Below are positions 19,954-31,795 of a DNA stretch of 64,000 nucleotides, in pieces (within the stretch, counting starts at the first letter, position 1; each line of letters begins with the position of its first letter). Below the pieces are notes generated by a model. The model had not been told where the DNA came from, did no database searches, and was given only the letters and a program-made list of their open reading frames with translations. The DNA lies in NCBI GenBank assembly GCA_014169315.1, contig AP022133.1, forward strand, positions 4,216,001 through 4,280,000, given 5' to 3'. Made by a program: the position numbers and the translations under genes. The DNA is from Enterobacter cloacae (GTDB taxonomy: Bacteria > Pseudomonadota > Gammaproteobacteria > Enterobacterales > Enterobacteriaceae).

Positions 19954-22401
19954 TTACAACCGTACCGGATCAATATGCCAGATAGTCTCGGCATACTCCT
20001 TGATGGTTCTGTCCGACGAGAAGTACCCCATATTGGCGATGTTGTGCATCGCGGCACTGGTCCACTTCTCCTGGTGACGGTACAGTTCGTCCACCTTGTC
20101 CTGGCAATCCACATAACTGCGATAATCCGCCAGCACCTGATAGTGATCGCCAAAGTTAATCAGCGAATCCACCAGGTCACGGTAGCGGCCTGGCTCTTCT
20201 GGGTTGAACAATCCGGTGGCGATCTGCGTCAGCACCTGGCGCAACTCATCGTCCTGCTCGTAACACTCACGCGGCTTGTAGCCCTGCTTGCGCAGTTCCT
20301 CCACCTCTTCCGTTGTATTACCGAAGATAAAGATGTTATCCGCTCCCACATGCTCCAGCATCTCGACGTTAGCACCGTCCAGCGTGCCGATGGTCAGCGC
20401 GCCGTTGAGGGCAAACTTCATGTTACTGGTTCCGGACGCTTCCGTACCGGCCGTTGAGATCTGCTCAGAGAGATCCGCCGCCGGAATGATCAGCTGCGCC
20501 AGGCTCACGCTGTAGTTCGGGATAAACACCACTTTCAGCTTATCGCCAATCTCAGGATCGTTGTTCACCACCTTCGCGACATCGTTGATGAGGTGAATTA
20601 TGTGTTTCGCCATGTAATAGGCAGAAGCCGCCTTACCGGCAAAGATTTTCACGCGTGGTACCCAGTCCAGCGTCGGATCGGCCTTGATACGGTTGTAGTG
20701 AGTGATCACATGCAGCACGTTCATCAACTGGCGTTTGTACTCGTGGATACGCTTGATCTGCACATCGAACAGCGCTTTTGGGTTAGCCACCACATTCAGG
20801 TGCAGCGCAAGCCAGACCGACAGCCGCTTTTTGTTTAACAGCTTGGCTTCACGCACGGCTTTGTTCACCGTCGGGAAATCAATGTGCTGTTCAAGCTCGC
20901 CCAGTTGACCTAAATCCGTCCGCCAGGTACGACCAATGTTGGCATCCAGCACCTCAGACAACGGCTGGTTTGCCAGCGCCAGCCAGCGGCGCGGCGTAAC
21001 GCCGTTGGTCACGTTGCAAAAACGCGTCGGGAAGATTTTCGCGAAATCGGCAAACAGCGACTGCACCATCAGGTTCGAGTGCAGCTCAGACACCCCGTTC
21101 ACCTTGTGGCTGATCACCACCGCCAGCCAGGCCATACGCACACGACGGCCGTTCGACTCATCAATGATCGAGGTACGGCTCAGCAGGCCGGTATCGTTCG
21201 GATACTGCTCCTGCACCGTCTTGAGGAAGTAGTCGTTGATCTCAAAGATAATCTGCAGATGGCGCGGCAGAATTTTACCGAGCATATCCACCGGCCAGGT
21301 TTCCAGCGCTTCGCTCATCAGCGTGTGGTTGGTGTACGAGAAAACCTGACAGGTCACGTCAAACGCGTCATCCCAGCTGAACTTATGCTCATCAATCAAC
21401 AGACGCATCAACTCAGGGATCGACAACACCGGATGGGTGTCGTTAAGGTGAATAGCGGTTTTCTCCGCCAGATTTTTGTAGGTTTTGTGCAACTGGTAGT
21501 GACGGTTAAGGATGTCCTGTACCGTCGAGGAGACAAGGAAATACTCCTGACGCAGACGCAGCTCACGCCCGGAGTAGGTCGAGTCGTCCGGGTAAAGCAC
21601 ACGGGAAACGTTCTCGGAGTGGTTTTTATCTTCCACCGCCGCGAAATAGTCGCCCTGGTTAAACTTACCGAGGTTGATCTCGCTACTGGCCTGTGCGCTC
21701 CACAGGCGCAACGTGTTGGTGGCATCGGTGTCGTAGCCTGGAATGATCTGGTCATAAGCCACCGCCAGGATCTCTTCGGTTTCAACCCAGCGGGACTTTT
21801 TCCCTTCCTGTTGAATACGCCCACCAAAGCGTACTTTGTAGCGCGTGTTGTGGCGTTTGAACTCCCACGGGTTGCCGTACTCCAGCCAGTAGTCCGGAGA
21901 CTCTTTCTGACGTCCGTCAACGATGTTCTGTTTGAACATCCCGTAGTCATAGCGAATACCGTAGCCACGCCCCGGCAGCGCCAGCGTCGCCAGCGAGTCC
22001 AGGAAACAGGCCGCAAGACGCCCCAGACCACCGTTACCGAGGCCCGGGTCGTTTTCTTCGTCAATCAGTTCTTCTAAATCCAGCCCCATCTCTTCCAGCG
22101 CGTTTTTCACGTCGTCATAAATACCGAGCGACAACAGCGCGTTGGAAAGGGTGCGGCCAATCAAAAACTCCATCGACAGGTAATAAACCTGACGCGTTTC
22201 TTGTGAGAGCTGGGCGCGGTTTGAGCGCAACCAGCGTTCGACTAAACGGTCACGCACCGCAAACAGAGTGGCGTTCAGCCACTCATGTTTGTTAGCAATG
22301 ACCGGATCTTTCCCGATGGTGAACATCAGCTTGTAGGCGATGGAGTGCTTTAACGCCTCAACGCTGAGTGTTGGTGAAGAGTAGCTAAAAGGTGCATTCA
22401 T
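19954..22401 (-). CDS. glgP: GlgP, glycogen phosphorylase
   Basis: 815-aa GT35 phosphorylase that shortens glycogen outer chains to glucose-1-phosphate. The PLP lysine motif [17 protein letters not shown] and KRIHEYKRQ are present. It is about 18 residues longer than MalP, with the extension at the N-terminus. Last gene of glgBXCAP, 18 bp after glgA. It leaves limit-dextrin stubs that GlgX debranches. Length equals E. coli GlgP. Confidence 0.98.
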   Translation of the reverse strand: MNAPFSYSSPTLSVEALKHSIAYKLMFTIGKDPVIANKHEWLNATLFAVRDRLVERWLRSNRAQLSQETRQVYYLSMEFLIGRTLSNALLSLGIYDDVKNALEEMGLDLEELIDEENDPGLGNGGLGRLAACFLDSLATLALPGRGYGIRYDYGMFKQNIVDGRQKESPDYWLEYGNPWEFKRHNTRYKVRFGGRIQQEGKKSRWVETEEILAVAYDQIIPGYDTDATNTLRLWSAQASSEINLGKFNQGDYFAAVEDKNHSENVSRVLYPDDSTYSGRELRLRQEYFLVSSTVQDILNRHYQLHKTYKNLAEKTAIHLNDTHPVLSIPELMRLLIDEHKFSWDDAFDVTCQVFSYTNHTLMSEALETWPVDMLGKILPRHLQIIFEINDYFLKTVQEQYPNDTGLLSRTSIIDESNGRRVRMAWLAVVISHKVNGVSELHSNLMVQSLFADFAKIFPTRFCNVTNGVTPRRWLALANQPLSEVLDANIGRTWRTDLGQLGELEQHIDFPTVNKAVREAKLLNKKRLSVWLALHLNVVANPKALFDVQIKRIHEYKRQLMNVLHVITHYNRIKADPTLDWVPRVKIFAGKAASAYYMAKHIIHLINDVAKVVNNDPEIGDKLKVVFIPNYSVSLAQLIIPAADLSEQISTAGTEASGTSNMKFALNGALTIGTLDGANVEMLEHVGADNIFIFGNTTEEVEELRKQGYKPRECYEQDDELRQVLTQIATGLFNPEEPGRYRDLVDSLINFGDHYQVLADYRSYVDCQDKVDELYRHQEKWTSAAMHNIANMGYFSSDRTIKEYAETIWHIDPVRL

Positions 22402-22419
22402 ATCAGTGACTCCGCCTCG

Positions 22420-23853
22420 TTACATCAAGCGTTGATAAAGATCGCGGTATGACTGCGCCGCAACGTGCCAGCTAAAGTCCATGCCCATCGCCTGACGTTG
22501 AACGTAACGCCATAAGGAAGGGCGGGACCATAATACGAAAGCACGCCGAATCGCTCGTAGCAACGACCAGGCATTACTGTCTTCAAAAACAAACCCACTG
22601 GCGATACCATCCGCCAGGTTTTCCAGAGAACTGTCGGAAACCGTATCCGCCAGCCCCCCTGTACGTCGAACCAGCGGCAGCGTGCCGTATTTCAGACCGT
22701 ACAGCTGCGTCAGGCCACAAGGTTCAAAGCGGCTTGGCACCAGAATGACGTCTGCACCACCCATAATGCGGTGCGAAAACGCTTCGTGATAGCCAATCTG
22801 AACCCCAACCTGCCCCGGATATTCCGCTGCGGCGGCAAGGAAACCTTCCTGCAACACCGGGTCACCCGCACCGAGCAGCGCGAGTTGCCCTCCCTGCTCC
22901 AGTAACCCCGGCAGGGCTTCCAGCACCAGATCCAGCCCTTTCTGGCTGGTCAGGCGGCTGACCACGGCGAACAACGGTACTTTGTCGTTCACCTTCAGGC
23001 CCATTGCAATTTGCAACTGGCGTTTGTTTTCGGCTTTGTCTTCGACCGAATCACGGCCATAGCGTGAAGCCAGCAGAAGATCGGTTTCCGGGTTCCAGAT
23101 TTTTTCATCGACGCCGTTCAGGATCCCTGACAGGCGTCCTTCACGGTGTCGCTGGCTCAGCAGCCCTTCAAGACCATAACCAAACTGCGCCTCCGTGATT
23201 TCACGGGCATAGGTTGGACTGACCGCCGTAATGTGATCGGCGTAGTACAACCCCGCTTTCAGGAAGGAAATTTGTCCCTTAAACTCCAGCCCGTGTATGT
23301 TATAGAACGACCAGGGCAATTCGATGTCATTCATATGATGGGCATAATACATGCCCTGATACGCCAGGTTGTGTACCGTGAACACCGATTTGGCCGGGTG
23401 GCCGCGCGCCGCCAGATACGCCGGAGCAAGCCCGGCGTGCCAGTCGTGGGCGTGTACCACATCGGGACGCCAGAAAGGATCCAGACCGCTGGCCATTTCT
23501 GCGCCCACCCAGCCGAGCAGCGCAAAGCGCAGCACGTTATCCGGGTAAGCAAACAGGTTAGTATCGTGGTACGGACTCCCTGGGCGCTCATACAGGTGCG
23601 GCGCGTCAATCAGGTAAATTCCTACGCCATTGTAATGTCCAAACAGCAGGGTGATACGCCCGGCGAACGTCTCGCGGCGGGTAACAACCTGCGCATCAGG
23701 AATGCCACGTCGGATATCAGGAAAAGCGGGTAACACCACACGAGCATCAATACCGGCAGCAATTTGCGCCGCCGGTAACGCACCGATGACATCCGCCAGA
23801 CCGCCCGTTTTTAACAACGGGAACATCTCTGAGCACACATGTAAAACCTGCAT
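22420..23853 (-). CDS. glgA: GlgA, glycogen synthase (ADP-glucose dependent)
   Basis: 477-aa GT5 glycosyltransferase that elongates alpha-1,4-glucan with ADP-glucose. The N-terminal ADP-glucose-binding motif KTGGLADV (residues 15-22) and the C-terminal [33 protein letters not shown] region, with its second KTGGL-like motif, are intact. The start codon overlaps the glgC stop by one base (TAATG), indicating translational coupling. Length equals E. coli GlgA. Confidence 0.98.
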   Translation of the reverse strand: MQVLHVCSEMFPLLKTGGLADVIGALPAAQIAAGIDARVVLPAFPDIRRGIPDAQVVTRRETFAGRITLLFGHYNGVGIYLIDAPHLYERPGSPYHDTNLFAYPDNVLRFALLGWVGAEMASGLDPFWRPDVVHAHDWHAGLAPAYLAARGHPAKSVFTVHNLAYQGMYYAHHMNDIELPWSFYNIHGLEFKGQISFLKAGLYYADHITAVSPTYAREITEAQFGYGLEGLLSQRHREGRLSGILNGVDEKIWNPETDLLLASRYGRDSVEDKAENKRQLQIAMGLKVNDKVPLFAVVSRLTSQKGLDLVLEALPGLLEQGGQLALLGAGDPVLQEGFLAAAAEYPGQVGVQIGYHEAFSHRIMGGADVILVPSRFEPCGLTQLYGLKYGTLPLVRRTGGLADTVSDSSLENLADGIASGFVFEDSNAWSLLRAIRRAFVLWSRPSLWRYVQRQAMGMDFSWHVAAQSYRDLYQRLM

Positions 23854-25148
23854 TATCGCTCCTGTTTGACCTGCAGTTTCCGCAGCATTTCTCGTGTCAC
23901 CAACACGATCCCCTCTTCTGAGCGGTAGAAACGACGTGCATCCTCTTCCGCGTTTTCGCCAATCACCATGCCTTCAGGAATGACGCAGGCACGGTCAATA
24001 ACGCAACGACGCAGGCGACATGAACGCCCTACCCAGACATCCGGCAACAATACTGCCGAGTCGATATTACAAAATGAGTTAACACGCACGCGGGGGAATA
24101 GCACGGACTGCACCACCACCGAGCCAGAGATAATGCACCCGCCAGAAACCAGCGAGTTCAGCGTCATGCCGTGGCTACCGGAGCGGTCCTGGACGAACTT
24201 CGCCGGAGGCAACGATTCCATATGCGTGCGGATCGGCCAGTCCTGGTCGTACATATCCAGCTCAGGCGTGACGGAGGCCAGGTCCAGGTTCGCTTTCCAG
24301 TAGGCTTCCAGCGTTCCAACATCGCGCCAGTACGGTTCTGAACTCGGATCGGACTGCACACAGGACAGCGGGAAAGGATGTGCATATGCCATGCCAGCTT
24401 TGGTGATTTTCGGGATGATATCCTTACCGAAGTCATGGCTGGAATTTTCGTCCACGTCGTCGGCTTCCAGCAATTCATAAAGGTAATCGGCATCAAAGAC
24501 ATAGATACCCATACTGGCAAGCGATTTGGTGGCATCACCCGGCATTGACGGTGGGTTAGCGGGTTTTTCAACGAACTCAATAATTTTATCGTTCTCGTCC
24601 ACCGCCATCACGCCAAACGCTTTTGCCTCCTCAACAGGCACAGGCATGCAGGCCACGGTGCAACGCGCTCCTTTTTCGACATGGTCAATCAACATGCGGG
24701 AGTAGTCCTGCTTATAGATATGGTCCCCCGCCAGGATCACGATGTATTCCGCATGATAACGGCGAATGATGTCGAGGTTTTGTGTCACCGCATCCGCGGT
24801 CCCGCGATACCAGTTTTCACCGTGTACACGCTGTTGCGCGGGGAGCAAATCGACAAACTCGTTCATCTGTTCGCTAAAGAAAGACCAGCCACGTTGAATG
24901 TGTTGCACCAGCGTGTGGGATTGATACTGCGTGATCACACCGATACGGCGGATACCCGAGTTCAGACAGTTTGACAGTGCAAAATCGATAATACGGAATT
25001 TACCGCCGAAGTGGACGGCAGGTTTGGCTCGCTTAATTGTTAAATCTTTCAAACGCGTGCCGCGACCACCCGCAAGTATGAGGGCAACAGATTTTAATGG
25101 TAGCTGGCGCGCCAACATTAACGGATCGTTCTTATCTAATCTAACCAT
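23853..25148 (-). CDS. glgC: GlgC, glucose-1-phosphate adenylyltransferase
   Basis: 431-aa ADP-glucose pyrophosphorylase, the committing and allosterically controlled step of bacterial glycogen synthesis. The nucleotide-binding motif [13 protein letters not shown] with the following [12 protein letters not shown] (activator and substrate sites) and WYRGTADAV are visible; a left-handed beta-helix fills the C-terminus. The start at 25148 (MVRLDKND) is chosen over an in-frame ATG 12 codons upstream because AAGGAG precedes it and the length then equals E. coli. The GGA in that ribosome site is the kind of target CsrA uses in E. coli glgC. Confidence 0.98.
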   Translation of the reverse strand: MVRLDKNDPLMLARQLPLKSVALILAGGRGTRLKDLTIKRAKPAVHFGGKFRIIDFALSNCLNSGIRRIGVITQYQSHTLVQHIQRGWSFFSEQMNEFVDLLPAQQRVHGENWYRGTADAVTQNLDIIRRYHAEYIVILAGDHIYKQDYSRMLIDHVEKGARCTVACMPVPVEEAKAFGVMAVDENDKIIEFVEKPANPPSMPGDATKSLASMGIYVFDADYLYELLEADDVDENSSHDFGKDIIPKITKAGMAYAHPFPLSCVQSDPSSEPYWRDVGTLEAYWKANLDLASVTPELDMYDQDWPIRTHMESLPPAKFVQDRSGSHGMTLNSLVSGGCIISGSVVVQSVLFPRVRVNSFCNIDSAVLLPDVWVGRSCRLRRCVIDRACVIPEGMVIGENAEEDARRFYRSEEGIVLVTREMLRKLQVKQER

Positions 25149-25165
25149 GACTAACTCCTTTTTTA

Positions 25166-27139
25166 TCATCTCTGGAATACGCAAACTCCGTGCGCAGGCC
25201 CATGCCAGACTGCCATGACGACCGGATTATCCTCTCCGGCAAATGGGGGGATGGCATGCCATGCCCCACCAGGTAATACAAAATTAACCACATCCTGCGT
25301 GGCGTTTAACGTGATAAGCCAGCGTTCCGAAAGCAGGATTTGTAGACAGGGCATGCCGCTTTGCCACTCTTGTGCGCTCAACGGCTGAGCCTCTTTGTTC
25401 AACCAGACAACACTGCCATCGCCCTCTTCCCACCACTGGTTTGCCGTCAATGCGGGAATGGACTGACGAAGGCGGATCAACGCCGCCGTAAAATGCACCA
25501 GGCCGCTGTTTGCCTGCTCCCATTCAAGCCAGGTCAGGCTGTTGTCCTGACAATAGGCATTGTTGTTACCATGCTGACTGTGGCCGTGTTCATCGCCCGC
25601 CAGTAGCATCGGCGTACCTTGCGACAGCAGCAATGTCGTCAGCAGTGCATGCACGCTGTCGCGCCGTCGCTCAATGACGTCGAGGCTTCCACCTAATCCT
25701 TCTATACCATGATTAAAGCTATGGTTATTGTTAGTGCCATCGCGATTCTCCTCACCGTTCGCCTCATTGTGTTTCTGATTGAAACAAACGCAGTCGCGAA
25801 GCGTGAAGCCATCGTGCGCCGTCACCAGATTGATGGTGGCGGAGGGTAATTTACCGTCGCGTTTAAACAGGTCACTGGATGCGGCAAAGCGCCCGGCGAA
25901 TTCACCCAGCGGTAAATTTCGCTCCAGCCAGAAGCGGCGCGAGGCATCGCGATAGTGATCGTTCCATTCGGCAAACATCGGCGGGAAATTCCCCACCTGA
26001 TAACCACCTTCGCCAATGTCCCACGGCTCGGCAATCAGCTTCACCTGTGAGAGCACCGGACAGTTTTTTATCGCCTCAAACAGCGGTGCCTGCTGGCTGA
26101 AGGCGGGTGTACGTCCCATGACTGAGGCTAAATCGAAACGAAAGCCGTCGATGTGGAACGTTTCTACCCAATATTTCAGGCATTCATACGCATAATGCGT
26201 CACCGCCGGGTGGCTGAGATTCAGCGTATTACCGCAACCGGTCCAGTTGTAGTAATTGCCATCTTCTCTGATCCAATAATAGCTACGGTTATCAATTCCG
26301 CGCAGGGAGAGCGTGGGGCCATCAAGATCGCTTTCCGCGCTGTGGTTCAACACCACATCCAGAATGACCTCAATACCCGCTTCATGCAGCGCTTTCACCG
26401 CATCACGAAACTCATCCCGCGCCTTATCAGGATGCACTGCATAGCGCGGTTCAAGTGCGAACATCGCCAGCGGGTTGTAGCCCCAGTAGTTGCTCAGCCC
26501 AAGTCGTTGCAGGCGGGGTTCACTGACAAAATGTGCCACGGGCAGCAGCTCCAGCGCGGTGATCCCCAGATGCTTTAAGTAAGCGATCATCACCGGATGC
26601 GCGAGCGCCTTATAGGTCCCGCGGATCTCTTTGGGGATCGACGGGTGAAGATTCGTCAGTCCTTTAACATGAGCTTCATAAATGACAGTGCGGCCCCACG
26701 GCGTTCGGGGAGGCTCATCTCCTTCCCAGTCGTACAGTTCATTGACCACCACACTTTTTGGTGCGAGGGGTGCGCTGTCCCGGTGATCGGGTTCACCGTA
26801 GCCAATGTGTAACACTGGATCGTCGATCAGATGACCATCCACACGTTGGGCGCACGGATCGAGCAGCAACTTCGCCGGGTTAAACCAGTGTCCCTGTGAA
26901 GGCTCCCACGGACCGTGAACGCGAAAACCGTAATGCATCCCTGGCCGTCCACCGGCCAGGTAGCCGTGCCAGGTCTCCCCGGTACGCGACGGCAGGTCGT
27001 AACGGTGCTCGTTGCCTTCGCCGTCAAACACACAAAGTTCAACCCGCTCCGCATGAGCAGAAAAGAGGGTGAAGTTCACACCCTTTCCATCAAAATGCGC
27101 CCCGAGCGGTTCGGGTTGACCTGCCGTAAGTTGTGTCAT
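25166..27139 (-). CDS. glgX: GlgX, glycogen debranching enzyme
   Basis: 657-aa GH13 isoamylase-type enzyme hydrolysing alpha-1,6 branch stubs left by GlgP. It has an N-terminal CBM48 ([20 protein letters not shown]), then the GH13 barrel with [22 protein letters not shown] (nucleophile Asp), LIAEPWDIG (acid/base Glu) and VTAHDGFTL. Its first four bases overlap the end of glgB (ATGA type) and its stop is 17 bp before glgC. Length equals E. coli GlgX. Confidence 0.98.
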   Translation of the reverse strand: MTQLTAGQPEPLGAHFDGKGVNFTLFSAHAERVELCVFDGEGNEHRYDLPSRTGETWHGYLAGGRPGMHYGFRVHGPWEPSQGHWFNPAKLLLDPCAQRVDGHLIDDPVLHIGYGEPDHRDSAPLAPKSVVVNELYDWEGDEPPRTPWGRTVIYEAHVKGLTNLHPSIPKEIRGTYKALAHPVMIAYLKHLGITALELLPVAHFVSEPRLQRLGLSNYWGYNPLAMFALEPRYAVHPDKARDEFRDAVKALHEAGIEVILDVVLNHSAESDLDGPTLSLRGIDNRSYYWIREDGNYYNWTGCGNTLNLSHPAVTHYAYECLKYWVETFHIDGFRFDLASVMGRTPAFSQQAPLFEAIKNCPVLSQVKLIAEPWDIGEGGYQVGNFPPMFAEWNDHYRDASRRFWLERNLPLGEFAGRFAASSDLFKRDGKLPSATINLVTAHDGFTLRDCVCFNQKHNEANGEENRDGTNNNHSFNHGIEGLGGSLDVIERRRDSVHALLTTLLLSQGTPMLLAGDEHGHSQHGNNNAYCQDNSLTWLEWEQANSGLVHFTAALIRLRQSIPALTANQWWEEGDGSVVWLNKEAQPLSAQEWQSGMPCLQILLSERWLITLNATQDVVNFVLPGGAWHAIPPFAGEDNPVVMAVWHGPAHGVCVFQR

Positions 27140-29322
27140 TCCCCCTCCCGAACCAGCCAGATAGTACTCAGCGGCGGCAGCGTGAGGCTAATCGAGTTCG
27201 GGCGTCCGTGGCTTTCAATGGCATCACTCTGCACCAGACCGCCATTACCCGCGTTGCTGCCGTGGTAGTGCATGGAATCCGTATTCACGATTTCGCGCCA
27301 TTTACCGGTCTGGTTAACGCCGAAGCGGTAATGTTCGCGCGTAACTGGCGTGAAGTTGCTGGCGACAATAATTTCATTGCCCGCTTTATCACGGCGCACG
27401 AAGACAAATACCGAGCGCTCGTGATCGTCCACCACCAGCCATTCAAAGCCGTAGGGATCGAAGTCGAGTTCATGCAGCGCTTTATGATGACGGTAGGTCA
27501 GGTTCAGGTCGCGTACCAGGCGCTGCACACCGTGGTGCCAGTTGTCTCCGCCTTCCAGCAGATGCCAGTCGAGGCTGGCGTCATGGTTCCATTCGCGTCC
27601 CTGAGCAAATTCATTGCCCATAAACAGCAGCTTTTTGCCCGGGAAGGCAAACATCCAGCCGTAGTAAGCGCGCAGGTTGGCGAATTTCTGCCATGCATCG
27701 CCCGGCATGCGGTCGAGAATGGATTTTTTGCCGTGGACGACTTCGTCGTGTGACAGCGGCAGCATGAAGTTTTCGGTGTAGTTGTAGAGCATCCCGAAGG
27801 TGAGCTTCTCGTGATGGTACTTACGGTGAACCGGGTCGAGCTTCATATAGTCGAGCGTGTCGTGCATCCAGCCCATGTTCCATTTGTACCAGAACCCCAG
27901 CCCGCCCATTGACGCGGGTCGGGATACCCCGGCGAAGTCCGTCGACTCTTCCGCCATCGTCACCGCACCATCAACCTGCTCACCAATAATGCGGTTCGTG
28001 TTGCGCAGAAACTCAATCGCCTCCAGGTTTTCACGGCCACCAAACTCGTTCGGGATCCACTCCCCTTGTTTACGGCTGTAGTCGCGGTAGATCATCGACG
28101 CCACCGCATCGACGCGCAGGGCATCAATGCCAAAACGCTCAATCCAGTACAGCGCATTCCCGACAAGGTAGTTCGCCACTTCGCGGCGGCCGTAGTTGTA
28201 AATCAGCGTGTTCCAGTCCTGGTGATAACCTTCACGCGGGTCGCTGTGTTCGTACAGTCGGGTGCCATCAAACTCAGACAGACCAAAATCGTCAGACGGG
28301 AAATGGCCAGGCACCCAGTCGAGGATCACATTCAGCCCGGCGGCATGTGCAGCATTGATGAAGTAGCGGAAGTCATCGCGCGTGCCGAAGCGGCGTGTCG
28401 GCGCATACAGCCCGGTAGGCTGATAGCCCCAGCTCCCGTCGAACGGGTGTTCGTTAACTGGCAACAGTTCCAGGTGGGTAAAGCCCATCCATTTAGCGTA
28501 AGGCACCAGCTGATCGGCCAGTTCACGGTAGCTCAGCCAGAAGTTGTTATCGGTGTGGCGACGCCAGGAACCAAGATGCACTTCATAGACGGAGATTGGC
28601 GCATCAAAGCGGTTGGCCTGCTTGCGCTCTTCGCTCTGGATAATCTTTTCCGGCAGCCCGCAAATCAGCGAGGCCGTATCCGGGCGCATCTGCGCTTCGA
28701 AGGCGTAAGGGTCGGCTTTAATCCGCAGCTTGCCGTGCGCGTCAATCATCTCGAATTTATAGAGCTGGCCGTTATGTGCGCCGGGGATAAACAGTTCCCA
28801 GATGCCGGTTTCGCGGCGCAGGCGCATCGGGTGACGACGACCATCCCAGTAGTTGAACTGCCCGACAACGGAGACGCGACGGGCGTTGGGGGCCCACACG
28901 GAAAAACGCGTGCCGGTGATGCCATCCATCGTATCAGCATGAGCACCCAGCGTTTCATAAGGTCGCAGATGGGTACCTTCAGACAACAGCCAGGCGTCCA
29001 TCTCCTGTAAGAGAGGGCCAAAGCTGTAGGGATCATCAATCAGATTTTGCTGGCCGTGCCAGATAACGGCGAGCTGATAACGAAATGGGTTTTTACGACG
29101 GGGCATTACGCCAGAAAAGAAGCCTCGCGAGTCAATACACTCCAGGTTGCCCACTTTACGTCCGGTTTTGGGTTCAATCACCCAGACTTCTGTGGCATCC
29201 GGTAACAGTGCCCGAACCTCCAGTCCCACCTCTGTACGGTGCATCCCAAGCACAGAAAAGGGGTCGGCAAAATGACCCGCAATAAGCGCATTAATCACGT
29301 CTCTATCCACACGATCAGACAT
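27136..29322 (-). CDS. glgB: GlgB, 1,4-alpha-glucan branching enzyme
   Basis: 728-aa GH13 enzyme that introduces alpha-1,6 branches into glycogen. Two N-terminal CBM48-like modules precede the barrel ([28 protein letters not shown] with the nucleophile, TMAEESTDF with the general acid, [12 protein letters not shown]). An in-frame ATG three codons upstream exists, but AGGATG spacing and E. coli length favour 29322. First gene of glgBXCAP, reading away from asd. The gap to asd is 236 bp. Confidence 0.98.
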   Translation of the reverse strand: MSDRVDRDVINALIAGHFADPFSVLGMHRTEVGLEVRALLPDATEVWVIEPKTGRKVGNLECIDSRGFFSGVMPRRKNPFRYQLAVIWHGQQNLIDDPYSFGPLLQEMDAWLLSEGTHLRPYETLGAHADTMDGITGTRFSVWAPNARRVSVVGQFNYWDGRRHPMRLRRETGIWELFIPGAHNGQLYKFEMIDAHGKLRIKADPYAFEAQMRPDTASLICGLPEKIIQSEERKQANRFDAPISVYEVHLGSWRRHTDNNFWLSYRELADQLVPYAKWMGFTHLELLPVNEHPFDGSWGYQPTGLYAPTRRFGTRDDFRYFINAAHAAGLNVILDWVPGHFPSDDFGLSEFDGTRLYEHSDPREGYHQDWNTLIYNYGRREVANYLVGNALYWIERFGIDALRVDAVASMIYRDYSRKQGEWIPNEFGGRENLEAIEFLRNTNRIIGEQVDGAVTMAEESTDFAGVSRPASMGGLGFWYKWNMGWMHDTLDYMKLDPVHRKYHHEKLTFGMLYNYTENFMLPLSHDEVVHGKKSILDRMPGDAWQKFANLRAYYGWMFAFPGKKLLFMGNEFAQGREWNHDASLDWHLLEGGDNWHHGVQRLVRDLNLTYRHHKALHELDFDPYGFEWLVVDDHERSVFVFVRRDKAGNEIIVASNFTPVTREHYRFGVNQTGKWREIVNTDSMHYHGSNAGNGGLVQSDAIESHGRPNSISLTLPPLSTIWLVREGE

Positions 29323-29516
29323 GGTATTCATCCTGTTTTTATGTCGCCCTTTTTAAGCGCGCCGGACGACTTTTAATGTGACCTGAACGGTGCAGCCTAT
29401 CCTCTCTGCTCCGCCCTACCCTCAGGTGAGAAATCAATCTTCCTTAAAGCATAGCCAACGACGTTACTCCTCCAGATAAAAAATAAGACATCTACGCTTT
29501 ACTCCATGTAGTACGC

Positions 29517-29542
29517 AAAAAAAGGGGGTGAAAATCACCCCC
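29517..29542 (-). terminator. asd rho-independent terminator
   Basis: 8-bp stem GGGGGTGA / TCACCCCC with loop AAA. It is followed on the minus strand by seven T, 16 bp after the asd stop. Confidence 0.93.
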
Positions 29543-29558
29543 GGTAGTTAACACATTA

Positions 29559-30662
29559 TTACGCCAGCTGGCGCAGCATGCGGCGCAACGGTTCGGCTGC
29601 ACCCCACAAGAGCTGGTCGCCAACGGTGAAGGCGGACAAGAACTCCGGCCCCATATTCAACTTACGCAGACGACCAACCGGCGTGGTCAACGTGCCGGTC
29701 ACGGCAGCCGGGGTCAGTTCACGCATGGTGATATCGCGATCGTTTGGTACCACTTTCGCCCACGGGTTGTGTGCAGCCAGCAGCTCTTCCACGGTCGGGA
29801 TAGACACATCTTTTTTCAGTTTGATGGTGAACGCCTGGCTGTGGCAGCGCAGCGCACCGATACGTACGCACAGTCCGTCAACCGGAATGGTGTTCGCGGT
29901 GGCGAGGATTTTGTTGGTCTCGGCCTGGCCCTTCCACTCTTCGCGGGTCTGGCCGTTATCCAGCTGTTTGTCGATCCACGGGATCAGACCACCGGCCAGC
30001 GGTACGCCGAAGTTGTCGACTGGCAGCTCACCGCTACGGGTCAGTTGAGTGACTTTACGTTCGATATCGAGAATAGCGGACGCCGGGTTTGCCAGCTCGT
30101 GTGCGACGCTGTCGTGCAACTGGCCCATCTGGGTCAGCAGCTCACGCATATGGCGCGCACCGCCACCGGAAGCCGCCTGGTACGTCGCCACGGACACCCA
30201 CTCCACCAGATCCTGCGCGAACAGGCCGCCCAGAGACATCAGCATCAGGCTGACGGTGCAGTTACCACCAACAAAGGTTTTCACCCCTTTGTTCAGGCCG
30301 TCGGTGATCACGTCCTGGTTAACCGGGTCGAGAATGATGATGGCATCGTCTTTCATGCGCAGCGAAGAGGCTGCGTCAATCCAGTAACCCTGCCAGCCGC
30401 TTTCACGCAGCTTTGGATAGATTTCGTTGGTATAATCGCCGCCCTGGCAAGTGACAATAATGTCGAGTGCCTTCAGCGCTTCCAGATCGAAAGCATCCTG
30501 CAACGTACCAGTGGTGCCGCCAAAGGAAGGCGCAGCCTGGCCAAGCTGGGAAGTGGAGAAGAAGACCGGGCGGATGGCGTCGAAATCGCGCTCTTCAACC
30601 ATGCGTTGCATGAGTACAGAGCCGACCATACCGCGCCAGCCGATAAAACCAACGTTTTTCAT
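29559..30662 (-). CDS. asd: Asd, aspartate-semialdehyde dehydrogenase
   Basis: 367-aa NADPH-dependent enzyme reducing aspartyl phosphate to aspartate semialdehyde, the branch point to lysine, diaminopimelate, methionine and threonine. The NADP motif [14 protein letters not shown], the catalytic cysteine in GGNCTV and the substrate region [12 protein letters not shown] are visible. The frame is open 40 codons upstream, but MKNVGFIG at 30662 is the established start. It is divergent from yhgN across 177 bp. The terminator at 29517 separates it from glgB. Confidence 0.98.
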   Translation of the reverse strand: MKNVGFIGWRGMVGSVLMQRMVEERDFDAIRPVFFSTSQLGQAAPSFGGTTGTLQDAFDLEALKALDIIVTCQGGDYTNEIYPKLRESGWQGYWIDAASSLRMKDDAIIILDPVNQDVITDGLNKGVKTFVGGNCTVSLMLMSLGGLFAQDLVEWVSVATYQAASGGGARHMRELLTQMGQLHDSVAHELANPASAILDIERKVTQLTRSGELPVDNFGVPLAGGLIPWIDKQLDNGQTREEWKGQAETNKILATANTIPVDGLCVRIGALRCHSQAFTIKLKKDVSIPTVEELLAAHNPWAKVVPNDRDITMRELTPAAVTGTLTTPVGRLRKLNMGPEFLSAFTVGDQLLWGAAEPLRRMLRQLA

Positions 30663-30839
30663 AGCATTTTTTCCTGCAGAGGGTGTGTGCTGTTGTGCAA
30701 GCCAGTATTGAACTGGGATATGCTTCACATTACAAAATGCTGCCAAAGCTGCAAGCAAAATTAATCGATGATTGCCCGGCAATCAGAAAAAGAGCTAATC
30801 ATCGGAATAACACTACTAAGTATCAGGGATAATTTAAAG

Positions 30840-31433
30840 ATGAGTGAAATCATTTCCGCCGCGGTTTTGTTGATCCTGATTATGGATCCACTCGGAAACC
30901 TGCCTATCTTCATGTCCGTGCTGAAGCACACCGAGCCGAAGCGCCGTCGGGCGATCATGATCCGCGAGCTGCTCATCGCTCTGCTGGTGATGTTTATCTT
31001 CCTGTTTGCGGGCGAAAAAATCCTCGCATTCCTGAATTTGCGCGCTGAAACGGTTTCAATTTCCGGCGGGATTATTCTGTTCCTGATTGCCATCAAGATG
31101 ATTTTCCCGAGTGCCGAAGGGGGCAGTAGCGGTCTGCCTGCGGGTGAAGAGCCGTTCATCGTACCGCTGGCAATCCCACTGGTGGCCGGGCCGACGATCC
31201 TGGCGACGCTGATGCTGCTTTCACATCAATACCCGAATCAGATGAGCCATCTGGTGATTGCGTTACTGATCGCCTGGGGCGGGACGTTTATCATTCTGCT
31301 GCAGTCGTCTTTGTTCCTGCGTCTGCTGGGTGAGAAAGGGGTGAACGCGCTGGAGCGCCTGATGGGGTTGATTCTGGTGATGATGGCAACGCAGATGTTC
31401 CTGGATGGCATTCAGGCGTGGATGAAGGGCTAG
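30840..31433 (+). CDS. yhgN: YhgN, MarC-family inner-membrane protein
   Basis: 197-aa polytopic protein of the MarC/UPF0056 family with about six membrane segments. DPLGNLPIF near residue 16 and the PLAIPLVAGPTILATLM motif are the family's duplicated proline-glycine signatures. It begins MSEIISAAVLL at 30840; the frame extends 24 codons upstream without a ribosome site. The biochemical role is unknown; some homologues have been proposed as amino-acid exporters. It is the last chromosomal gene before the integrated element. Confidence 0.94.
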   Translation: MSEIISAAVLLILIMDPLGNLPIFMSVLKHTEPKRRRAIMIRELLIALLVMFIFLFAGEKILAFLNLRAETVSISGGIILFLIAIKMIFPSAEGGSSGLPAGEEPFIVPLAIPLVAGPTILATLMLLSHQYPNQMSHLVIALLIAWGGTFIILLQSSLFLRLLGEKGVNALERLMGLILVMMATQMFLDGIQAWMKG

Positions 31434-31441
31434 GTAAAAGC

Positions 31442-31520
31442 AAAATGGCCACTGCGTGACCATTTTTAATGTTTGCTCCCTCTCCCCGTGGGAGAGGGCC
31501 GGGGTGAGGGCAATCAGGCC
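31442..31520 (+). repeat. Terminator-REP composite module behind yhgN
   Basis: GTAAAAGCAAAATGGCCA-CTGCG-TGACCATTTTT forms a stem with one mismatch and five T (31442-31467). AATGTTTGCTC and the REP palindrome CCCTCTCCC / GGGAGAGGG with tail GGGGTGAGGGCAATCAGGCC follow directly. The same order and flanks recur behind gntU, livF and livJ with a different stem each time. Confidence 0.8.
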
Positions 31521-31533
31521 ACACTCCTCAAAA

Positions 31534-31546
31534 ATAATCCTTCGTT
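31534..31546 (+). repeat. attL core
   Basis: ATAATCCTTCGTT, identical and in the same orientation at 39307-39319. Flanking bases differ, as expected for att cores. 14 bp to its left the yhgN REP ends. Confidence 0.75.
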
Positions 31547-31676
31547 ATTTAATTATTCTACTCACCTCGTTTCGCACCGTATCCAAAGCAACTCTAAAAT
31601 CACAACAATATTATACTATTTCAATAAGATAGATTTCATGTTGTCTTACTATGTTTTGAGGTATATGCTCGCAATT

Positions 31677-31695
31677 GTGGGTTCATTGGTGGGTT
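31677..31695 (+). other. Left pair of GTGGGTT arm-type sites
   Basis: GTGGGTT at 31677-31683 and 31689-31695, 12 bp apart start to start. An identical pair with the same spacing and orientation lies at 39216-39234. They are likely integrase arm-binding sites, by analogy with P4-family att regions. Confidence 0.5.
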
Positions 31696-31738
31696 CTAAT
31701 CTTACAAAGACAGGCGCAAGGTTTCCGTCTCGATAGTT

Positions 31739-31775
31739 GTTACCCCCACCTGTGCACCTGTTTTACCTGTGGAAA
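31739..31775 (+). repeat. Left copy of 37-bp perfect inverted repeat
   Basis: Begins GTTACCCCCACCTGTGCACC and ends ACCTGTGGAAA. It contains ACCTGT three times at 31748, 31756 and 31765. Its exact reverse complement is at 39081-39117. It ends 20 bp before the integrase start and so overlaps the int control region. Confidence 0.85.
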
Positions 31776-31795
31776 GACGACTTTGAGGATTATAG

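Noticed and set aside
21079..22077. 332-codon plus-strand frame opposite glgP
   Set aside because: Shadow of glgP. Similar long antisense frames occur opposite asd, glgB and ugpB, and none has a start signal or recognisable domain.
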